Source of the DNA: Egaibacter sp046050465
GTDB taxonomy: Bacteria > Pseudomonadota > Gammaproteobacteria > Burkholderiales > Burkholderiaceae_C
Assembly: GCA_046050465.1 (NCBI GenBank)
Contig: JBJOPS010000011.1
Location: forward strand, 36,672 to 100,671
Reading direction: 5' to 3'
DNA: 64,000 nucleotides
Shown here: piece after piece, positions 42,424-50,000 of the stretch
Layout: each line of letters begins with the position of its first letter
Numbering within the stretch: the first letter of the stretch is position 1
The notes under the pieces: generated by a model
Seen by the model: only the letters and a program-made list of their open reading frames with translations
Databases searched by the model: none
Told to the model about the DNA's origin: nothing
Program-made: the position numbers and the translations under genes

Positions 42424-43332
42424 ATGAGCATGCCAGCAACAGTGAAACTTGTAGATGTAGGGCCACGTGATGGTCTGCAGAACGAAAAACACCCGGTACC
42501 TCCCGCCGTCAAGATTGAGTTGGTACACCGACTGCAGGACGCAGGCGTCAGGAACATCGAGGTCACCAGCTTTGTCAGTCCCAAGTGGGTACCACAGATG
42601 GCAGACAACGCGCAAGTCATGTCGGGCATTGCACGCAAGGCGGGTGTCCGTTATTCCGTGCTTACGCCCAATCTTCAGGGGTTTGAAGCGGCGCTGCAGT
42701 CCAATCCTGATGAAATTGTGGTGTTCGGTGCAGCCAGCGAGGCATTTAGTCAGCGCAACATCAATTGTTCGATTGCCGAGAGTATTGAGCGTTTCCGGCC
42801 TGTCGTGGAGGCGGCGCGCGCCAGAGGCATTCATGTTCGCGGAGCAATGTCCTGTACGGTGGGCTGTCCATACGAGGGTGATATTGATGTGGCGCGCGTA
42901 TCCATGCTGGCCGGGCTGATGAAAAACATCGGCGTACAGCATGTCGGTGTAGCAGACACCATTGGCGTGGGTACGCCCGTCAAGGTTCAACGTGCTGTAG
43001 AGGCCACTCTGAAGCACTACGACATCAACGATATTTCAGGTCATTTCCACGACACTTATGGGCAAGCCCTGGCCAATACCCTGATATGCCTGCAAATGGG
43101 TGTCTGGCAGTTCGACACCTCGGTGGCGGGTCTTGGCGGTTGCCCTTACGCCAGGGGTGCTACCGGCAACGTCGCCTCCGAAGACGTGGTCTACATGCTG
43201 CAAGGCTTGGGCATCGAGACAGGCATCGATCTGGACAAGCTGATTGACGCCGGGAAATTCATCAGTGATATGTTGGAGCGCAAGCCCAACTCCAGAGCCG
43301 CAACCGCTTTGCTGAACAAGAGAGTGGGATGA
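42424..43332 (+). CDS. liuE: Hydroxymethylglutaryl-CoA lyase
   Basis: 302 residues. KLVDVGPRDGLQNEKHPV (catalytic Arg/Asp), EVTSFVSPKWVPQMADN, GHFHDTYGQALANTL (metal His) and the signature loop VAGLGGCPYARGATGNVASEDVVYML with the catalytic Cys. It splits HMG-CoA into acetoacetate and acetyl-CoA, the last dedicated step of leucine degradation. Its stop overlaps the next gene's ATG. Confidence 0.96.
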   Translation: MSMPATVKLVDVGPRDGLQNEKHPVPPAVKIELVHRLQDAGVRNIEVTSFVSPKWVPQMADNAQVMSGIARKAGVRYSVLTPNLQGFEAALQSNPDEIVVFGAASEAFSQRNINCSIAESIERFRPVVEAARARGIHVRGAMSCTVGCPYEGDIDVARVSMLAGLMKNIGVQHVGVADTIGVGTPVKVQRAVEATLKHYDINDISGHFHDTYGQALANTLICLQMGVWQFDTSVAGLGGCPYARGATGNVASEDVVYMLQGLGIETGIDLDKLIDAGKFISDMLERKPNSRAATALLNKRVG

Positions 43333-43850
43333 CAGGGTTGACTATGTGTGGTGCCGAATTGAAAACTCTGCCCGAAGGTGTGCAACGCGTTGCACAAGCT
43401 TTGCAGACCCGAAACCATGCCCATCAACCGGTGATGCTCGATAGTGCCTGCCGGACCGCCCGGCAGGCGGCGCACGCCCTGGGCGTTGCCGTCGGTCAAA
43501 TCGCCAAGAGCATCATCTTTCGCCGCGAGAGCGACGATGCTGCCGTTCTGGTGATCACATCGGGTGACCGGCGGGTGGATGAAAAGAAGGTGGCCGCATT
43601 GGTCGGTGCCATTGGGCGGGCAGATGCAGATTTCGTGAAAGCCCGGACAGGTTTCAGTATTGGCGGCGTGTCACCCGTCGCGCATGTGATGGAGTCGGTG
43701 ACACTGGTGGACAGGGAGTTGTTCCGCTTTGACGAAATCTGGGCTGCAGCCGGTCACCCGCATGCGGTGTTCAGACTCAGGCCACATGACCTCGAGACCC
43801 TGGCCGACGCACCGGTTGCCGATGTTACCGAGCCATGGAAAAATTGCTAA
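43329..43850 (+). CDS. YbaK/EbsC-family aminoacyl-tRNA deacylase-like protein
   Basis: 173 residues, single YbaK/ProX domain: ARQAAHALGVAVGQIAKSIIFR (catalytic-type Lys), TSGDRRVDEKKVAAL, ARTGFSIGGVSPVAH. Family members edit mischarged tRNA (for example Cys-tRNA-Pro). It is coupled to liuE by an ATGA overlap, though its function is not linked to leucine breakdown in any known way. Confidence 0.88.
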   Translation: MTGLTMCGAELKTLPEGVQRVAQALQTRNHAHQPVMLDSACRTARQAAHALGVAVGQIAKSIIFRRESDDAAVLVITSGDRRVDEKKVAALVGAIGRADADFVKARTGFSIGGVSPVAHVMESVTLVDRELFRFDEIWAAAGHPHAVFRLRPHDLETLADAPVADVTEPWKNC

Positions 43851-43854
43851 AACC

Positions 43855-44082
43855 ATGATTGCTACGCAATTGATAGCTGATCGTGCAATGTCAGTAAGAG
43901 CTATCGCTGAGAATGTGCCATCTCCGTGCATTTCCGTATGCCGGATGAATGTCAAGGGAGGCTTGTGTCAAGGCTGCTGGAGAACCCTTCAGGAGATTCG
44001 CGTCTGGAGAGCACTCAGTGATTCCGAAAAGAAAACAATCTGGGCGATCATTGAACAGCGTATTGCTGCAACGACATCATGA
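43855..44082 (+). CDS. DUF1289 small cysteine-rich protein
   Basis: 75 residues from the ATG at 43855. The DUF1289 domain is VPSPCISVCRMNVKGGLCQGCWRTLQEI with four cysteines and downstream WRALSDSEKKTIWAII; likely a small metal- or cluster-binding protein, function unknown. The first about 18 residues are encoded by a repeat copy, so the ATG at 43888 (MSVRAIAENVPSPC) is a serious alternative start. It overlaps the next gene by 4 bp. Confidence 0.82.
   Translation: MIATQLIADRAMSVRAIAENVPSPCISVCRMNVKGGLCQGCWRTLQEIRVWRALSDSEKKTIWAIIEQRIAATTS
43859..43910 (+). repeat. Two-hairpin repeat, copy 8 (5' end of DUF1289 gene)
   Basis: TTGCTACGCAATTGATAGCT, then GATCGTGCAATGTCAGTAAG and AGCTATCG follow the consensus order with one arm degraded. 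It overlaps the start region of the DUF1289 gene. Confidence 0.55.
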
Positions 44083-44720
44083 AACACATCACTTTTTATT
44101 TTGATTTCATTTCACCGTATGCCGCGCTGGCATTTGAGCAACTGCCTGAAAGTCTGATCGGGTTGAGTTACGGCGTCACTTACAAGCCCATCCTGTTTGC
44201 TGCATTGCTCAAGCACCACGGGCAACTGGGCCCGGCCGAAATCATGCCAAAACGGGATTGGACATACCGACACGTGCAATGGTTGGCTCACCACATGAGG
44301 CAGGAGTTTCAGCTTCCGGCGACACATCCTTTTAACCCGCTGGCTCTGCTGCGACTGGCCATTGCGAGTAGCGAACAAGGAGCACCCAGCCGTTACGTTA
44401 CAGAAGCTATTTTTCGCCACGTGTGGCGTGGAGGCGCCGATGCGGGTGATGCTGGACGCCTCTCGTCCCTTGTTGCCAGCATTGCGCCCCAGCGTGACAT
44501 GAATGGTGATGAGGTAAAAGCGCAGCTGAAGGCCAATACCGATACCGCCATCGCGTTGAACTTGTTCGGTGTGCCGAGCTTCGTGGTGGATGACAAAGTG
44601 TTCTGGGGACTCGATGCCTTGCCAATGCTTCGCGATTATTTGCGCGGTGATGCCTGGTTTGAGAGTCCGGCGTGGAGTATTGCATGTCAGATTGCACAGG
44701 GCGCCGCCCGTCCAAAGTAG
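44079..44720 (+). CDS. 2-hydroxychromene-2-carboxylate isomerase (DsbA-like fold)
   Basis: 213 residues, thioredoxin/kappa-GST-like fold: HITFYFDFISPYAALAFEQL (Ser in place of CxxC), KRDWTYRHVQWLAHHM, FGVPSFVVDDKVFWGLDAL. Named after the naphthalene pathway enzyme, but members in non-degraders probably have another GSH-linked role. It is the last gene of the leucine-region run, coupled to DUF1289 by ATGA overlap. Confidence 0.88.
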   Translation: MKHITFYFDFISPYAALAFEQLPESLIGLSYGVTYKPILFAALLKHHGQLGPAEIMPKRDWTYRHVQWLAHHMRQEFQLPATHPFNPLALLRLAIASSEQGAPSRYVTEAIFRHVWRGGADAGDAGRLSSLVASIAPQRDMNGDEVKAQLKANTDTAIALNLFGVPSFVVDDKVFWGLDALPMLRDYLRGDAWFESPAWSIACQIAQGAARPK

Positions 44721-44890
44721 CCGTTCCCCACATCACGAAATGAACCCCGAGGGTTTCTCCCTGGTTTGTCAGTATCGGTTCAGTTAGACGTAAGTCGGGG
44801 TTGGTTTGGTGTCAGAGAAGGGTCAGAGCTTGCTTCAAAAATACATCCCTACCTCCAATCTGGAGGGGATTACCTTTTGGAGACATCAAC
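44721..44890 (+). promoter_or_regulatory. Leader region of the MHS transporter gene with a hairpin
   Basis: AACCC/GGGTT arms near 44742-44755 could end the preceding run weakly. At 44852-44866 CCTCC-AATCT-GGAGG forms a hairpin extendable by ATCC/GGAT. It contains an anti-Shine-Dalgarno-like and a Shine-Dalgarno-like strand 12 nt before the real GGAG ribosome binding site, so translational control is conceivable. No recognised riboswitch class. Confidence 0.35.
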
Positions 44891-46654
44891 ATGGCAATAA
44901 CAGCGGCCCCAAGGCCAATGAGTGCCGAAGAAAAGAAAGTCATCTTTGCTTCGTCATTGGGTACCGTATTCGAGTGGTACGACTTTTATCTGTACGGCTC
45001 TTTGGCGGCAATTATTGCCAAGCAGTTTTTCAGCGGTCTTGATGAGGGGTCTGCCTTTATTTTTGCCTTGTTGGCGTTTGCCGCCGGCTTTATCGTTCGT
45101 CCCTTCGGTGCCATCTTCTTTGGCAGGCTGGGTGACATGATTGGTCGAAAGTACACGTTCCTGGTCACCATCCTGATCATGGGCCTGTCAACATTCATTG
45201 TTGGCATATTGCCAAACTACGCATCTATTGGTGTGGCCGCGCCCGTGATCCTGATTGTCCTGCGCATGCTGCAAGGCCTTGCACTCGGGGGTGAGTACGG
45301 TGGAGCCGCCACTTATGTGGCCGAGCATGCTCCTCATGGCAAGCGAGGAGCCTACACATCGTGGATTCAGACCACTGCAACACTGGGCCTGTTTCTGAGC
45401 CTGATGGTAATTCTGGGCACGCGAACGATGGTCGGTGAGGTCGCTTTTGCCGATTGGGGCTGGCGTGTTCCGTTCATCGTGTCCATTTTGCTGCTCGCTG
45501 TATCGGTCTACATCCGTTTGAGCATGAACGAGTCCCCTGCTTTTGCCAAGATGAAGGCAGAAGGCAAAACGTCCAAAGCCCCTTTGTCTGAATCATTTGG
45601 ACAGTGGAAAAATCTGAAGATTGTGATTTTGGCCCTGATCGGCTTGACCGCCGGGCAAGCAGTTGTCTGGTACTCGGGTCAGTTCTATGCCTTGTTTTTC
45701 TTGACTCAGGCGCTTAAGGTTGACGGGGCGACAGCCAACATCATGGTCGCCATTTCGCTGATCATTGGCACCCCCTTCTTTATCTTTTTTGGCACCCTCT
45801 CCGACAAAATTGGTCGCAAGCCGATCATCATGGCAGGCTGCCTGCTCGCAGTCGTCACATATTTCCCCGTATTTACGGCACTGACCAAAGCTGCCAACCC
45901 GGACCTGGCCGCTGCTCAAGTTGCGAACAAAGTAACTGTGACAGCTGACCCGGCCGAGTGTTCCTTTCAGTTCAACCCGACCGGTACAGTCAAGTTCACC
46001 AGTTCATGTGACATTGCCAAACAACGTCTGGCTGGTGCATCAGTAAGCTATGACAACATCGCGGCTCCCGCTGGTACTCCTGCCACCATCAAGGTTGGTG
46101 AGACAGTTGTCCAGGTGAAATACTCGCCTGAAGACATTGCTGCAGCTAAAGCAAGAGCCGATGCCAGGTTGACTGAAGTGGTTGCTGCGCAACCCCAGGA
46201 TCCAAAGGCTGTGGAAGCTGCGACCAAAGCGGTTAAAGACCTGAGCCATGAGAAAACTGCTGGCGCAACTCTTCTGGGAGCCAATCTGGGTGCTGCACTC
46301 AAGGCTGCCAATTACCCGGCCAAGGCCGACATGGCCAAATTTGACAAAGTCACAGTTATTCTCATCCTCACCTACCTGGTGATTCTGGTGACAATGGTGT
46401 ACGGGCCTATTGCCGCGATGTTGGTGGAAATGTTCCCTACCCGCATCCGTTACACCTCGATGAGCCTGCCATATCATATTGGCAATGGCTGGTTTGGTGG
46501 CCTGTTGCCCACGACAGCCTTTGCCATTGTGGCCCAGACTGGCAATATGTATAACGGCCTGTGGTACCCGATCATCGTGGCCGGTATGACTTTTGTTATC
46601 GGCATGTTGTTCGTCAAGGAAACCAAAGACGTAGATATCTACGCCAACGACTGA
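44891..46654 (+). CDS. MHS-family (metabolite:H+ symporter) MFS transporter with large insertion
   Basis: 587 residues from the ATG at 44891 (GGAG upstream). The N-terminal half is standard MHS: SSLGTVFEWYDFYLYGSLAA, RPFGAIFFGRLGDMIGRKYTF, GLALGGEYGGAATYVAEHAP. After the ninth or tenth helix (TYFPVFTALTKAAN) about 140 extra hydrophilic residues intervene (roughly 335-475) before KVTVILILTYLVILV. The insert has two Cys (AECSFQF, SSCDIAK), a beta-rich first part and an Ala/Lys-rich helical second part. The usual size is about 430. Substrate probably a carboxylate; unknown. Confidence 0.88.
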   Translation: MAITAAPRPMSAEEKKVIFASSLGTVFEWYDFYLYGSLAAIIAKQFFSGLDEGSAFIFALLAFAAGFIVRPFGAIFFGRLGDMIGRKYTFLVTILIMGLSTFIVGILPNYASIGVAAPVILIVLRMLQGLALGGEYGGAATYVAEHAPHGKRGAYTSWIQTTATLGLFLSLMVILGTRTMVGEVAFADWGWRVPFIVSILLLAVSVYIRLSMNESPAFAKMKAEGKTSKAPLSESFGQWKNLKIVILALIGLTAGQAVVWYSGQFYALFFLTQALKVDGATANIMVAISLIIGTPFFIFFGTLSDKIGRKPIIMAGCLLAVVTYFPVFTALTKAANPDLAAAQVANKVTVTADPAECSFQFNPTGTVKFTSSCDIAKQRLAGASVSYDNIAAPAGTPATIKVGETVVQVKYSPEDIAAAKARADARLTEVVAAQPQDPKAVEAATKAVKDLSHEKTAGATLLGANLGAALKAANYPAKADMAKFDKVTVILILTYLVILVTMVYGPIAAMLVEMFPTRIRYTSMSLPYHIGNGWFGGLLPTTAFAIVAQTGNMYNGLWYPIIVAGMTFVIGMLFVKETKDVDIYAND

Positions 46655-46663
46655 GACTGATTT

Positions 46664-46696
46664 GCCGGGCACCCATGACCTGGGTGCCCGGCTCTT
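46664..46696 (+). terminator. Terminator-like hairpin after the MHS transporter
   Basis: A perfect 12-bp stem GCCGGGCACCCA / TGGGTGCCCGGC (46664-46675 with 46681-46692) with a 5-nt loop, followed by a short TCTT. It starts 9 bp after the stop codon. Confidence 0.75.
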
Positions 46697-46767
46697 CAAG
46701 AAAATGTCTTCTCACCCTTGAAGGCTTTTTCTTGAATGTTTGGTAATTTCAATCCCGGGAGTTGATC

Positions 46768-46944
46768 ATGTGGAAAATTGCTGTAGGTTTTGCTTTATTT
46801 GCAGGTTTGGCACTGTTCATTCTTTCCAGGGGTGGTGATATCGACATGGGTGGCGAGAAGCATGGCTCAGAGGCAATATCTGCGCCCCATGAGGCGGCAA
46901 GCGCCCCTGCGGTTGCACAGCCATTGGCCAGCACACCCAAATAA
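46768..46944 (+). CDS. Small single-pass membrane protein, unknown
   Basis: 58 residues from the ATG at 46768 (GGGAG upstream; a TTG 6 bp earlier is possible). One N-terminal transmembrane helix (WKIAVGFALFAGLALFILS) and a short polar, Ala/Pro-rich tail. No family recognised. It lies alone between the transporter terminator and the double uvrA; about 85 bp of noncoding DNA follow it. Confidence 0.65.
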   Translation: MWKIAVGFALFAGLALFILSRGGDIDMGGEKHGSEAISAPHEAASAPAVAQPLASTPK

Positions 46945-47028
46945 AAAAACGCTTATCGATCGCGCCTGACGGGTGTGGACCGGTTTGCATGCCTAGAATG
47001 TTTGGCCTCAATAGCCACAAAGCAAGCC

Positions 47029-50000
47029 ATGACCCAAGGTTTTATCCGAATTCGCGGAGCGCGTCAGCACAACCTAAAAAATCTGGATCTTGACATCCGA
47101 ACGGGTGAGTTGACGGTGGTGACGGGCCCCAGCGGGTCCGGCAAATCCAGCCTGGTGTTTGACACATTGTTTGCCGAAGGGCAACGTCGTTATGTGGAGA
47201 CCTTCTCCGCTTACGCTCGCCAGTTCCTGGACCGCATGGACAAACCGGCGGTTGACAAAGTCGAGGGCGTCCCCCCTGCCATTGCCATAGACCAGACCAA
47301 TCCTGTGCGGTCATCTCGCTCTACGGTCGGCACCATGACCGAGATAAATGACCACTTGAAATTGTTGTTTGCCCGATCCGGGCACCTGTTTGATCAGGAA
47401 ACGGCACAAACTGTTCGTTCTGACACACCAGAAACCATCTATGCTCAGTGCCAGGAGCGTGTTGGTCCGGGTGATGCCCGACTGGCCGTCACATTTCCGG
47501 TGGAACTACCCGCCGACACCAATGCCCAGCAAATAGAGCAATGGCTCTCGGTGAGCGGCTACACCAAAATTCAGGCTCAACGTGAGGTACATGTACGTCT
47601 GGACGCCAATGGCAGACAGGATATAGCGGGTACCAGAAGAAAAGTGCTGGATGTCGTGGCCGACCGCTTTCGATGGAGCAACACTGAACCAGCACGCGTG
47701 GTGGAGGCTATTGAAACAGCCTTGAAGCGCGGTGGTGGACGGGTAAATGTGTACTGCTTGCAAGATAACCAGCCAGAAGATGTCTGGAAATTCTCGACGG
47801 GACTTCATTGCCCGCAGAGCGACTTGCGCTATACAACTCCCATCCCTTCCATGTTCTCTTTCAACTCGGCAGTAGGTGCCTGCGAGACTTGCCGGGGTTT
47901 TGGACGCGTGATTGGCGTGGACTACGGGTTGGTTATCCCGAACGACAAGCTGACGTTGCGTGCCGGCGCCATCAAGCCCATGCAAACCCCGGCCTGGCAG
48001 GAATGCCAGGATGATTTGATGAGGCACGCCGAAGCGGCAGGCATTCCGAGGGACACTCCCTACTGCAAACTCACAGCCGAACAACAACACTGGGTAATAC
48101 ACGGGTCGCCTAACTGGAATGGTAAATGGGACCAGCAGTGGTTTGGTGTCCACCGGTTCTTTGAGTACCTGGAGACCAAGTCATACAAGATGCATATTCG
48201 CGTGCTGCTCTCCAAGTACCGCAGCTACACGCCGTGCGACTCCTGCGAAGGGGCGCGTTTGAAGACAGAAAGCCTGTTGTGGCGAATTGGCAGCAAGGCG
48301 GATGCAGATTCAGTGCTGGAGCCTGAAAAGCGCTTTATGCCACACGGGGTCAAATGGACCCGTGGACAGCTTGAAGCTTTGCCGGGCTTGTGTATTCATG
48401 ACCTGATGCTGCTTCCAGTTGACCGGCTGCGCCGATTCTTCCAGTCAATGCAAAACGTGCAAACCAGCGCAAGCCCTGTGCTAAACGCGACGAACAAAGG
48501 GGGGGACGCTCAAGCGCTCAAACTCCTGTTTGAAGAAATCTTCACCCGACTCAAATATCTCTGCGATGTAGGCATTGGATACCTCACGCTGGATCGCCAG
48601 AGCCGCACTCTGTCAGGAGGGGAAGTACAGCGCATCAACCTGACGACTGCGCTGGGAACATCCCTGGTCAACACGCTATTTGTGCTCGATGAGCCCAGCA
48701 TCGGATTGCACCCCAGGGACATGCACCGCATCATCGAAGCCATGCAGCGTCTGCGCGATGCCGGCAATACGCTTGTGGTTGTCGAGCATGACCCGGCGGT
48801 GATGCTCGCTGCAGACCGCATGATTGACATGGGCCCTGGTCCGGGCGAACGCGGCGGCCAGATTGTGTTTGATGGCTCGACGCAAGATTTGCGTCGAGCC
48901 GAAACGCTCACAGGCGCCTACCTGGGTGGTCGCAAACAAGTCGGCATGGGTTTCAAGCGACTGGTCGCAGACCACTCACCCCGACTGATTCTTGAGAGAG
49001 CCACTGAACACAATCTGAAACATGTCACAGTGGAGTTCCCGTTGCAACGACTGGTTTGTGTCACCGGCGTCAGTGGTTCGGGCAAATCCACTCTGATACA
49101 GGATGTCCTGGCCCCTGCCTTGATGCGTCATTTCGGCAAATCAACAGAAGCCCCCGGAAAACATGACCGGCTACTGGGCGCGGAACAGCTTGGCGATGTG
49201 GTATTTGTTGACCAGTCACCTATCGGGAAGACGACACGCTCCAACCCGGTGAGTTATGTTGGTGCCTGGGACGCCATCCGGGAGATTTTTGCCAACGCAC
49301 CCCTGGCAAGGCAACGAAGCTATACAGCCGGCAAGTTCAGCACCAACAGTGGTGATGGGCGCTGCGCGACCTGTGGTGGCTCCGGCTTTGAGCATGTGGA
49401 AATGCAGTTCCTGAGCGACGTGTACCTGCGTTGCCCTGATTGCCACGGCAAGCGGTATCGCCCGGAAATTCTGGAAGTGACCATTGAGCGTGCAATACCC
49501 GCAAGCCTGACGGCAGCTGCCAGGACCGTTACCGTCAATGTTGCTGATGTACTGCAGCTCACGGTGAGTGAAGCGGTGGCAATTTTCTCGGTTGATCGGG
49601 AAATCATTCGCGCCCTGCAACCCATCGTTGACGTCGGACTGGAATATGTGAAGCTGGGTCAACCAGTGCCCACACTGAGTGGCGGAGAGGCCCAGCGTCT
49701 CAAGCTGGCAGGTTTCCTTGCTGATGCCGCGAAAAACACTACTGCCAGCAAGCAGGCAACTGCCCGGCGTGGCACGCTCTTCATGTTCGATGAGCCTACT
49801 ACAGGCCTGCATTTTGATGACATTGCCAAGCTGATGCGTGCCATGCGCAAGCTGTTGGACGCCGGGCATTCGTTGCTGGTGATTGAGCACAATCTGGACG
49901 TTATCCGGGCCAGTGACTGGCTGATTGATCTTGGCCCCGAAGGCGGCGATGCAGGTGGTGAAGTAGTGGCTATTGGAACACCCGAAGAAGTTCGCCTGCA

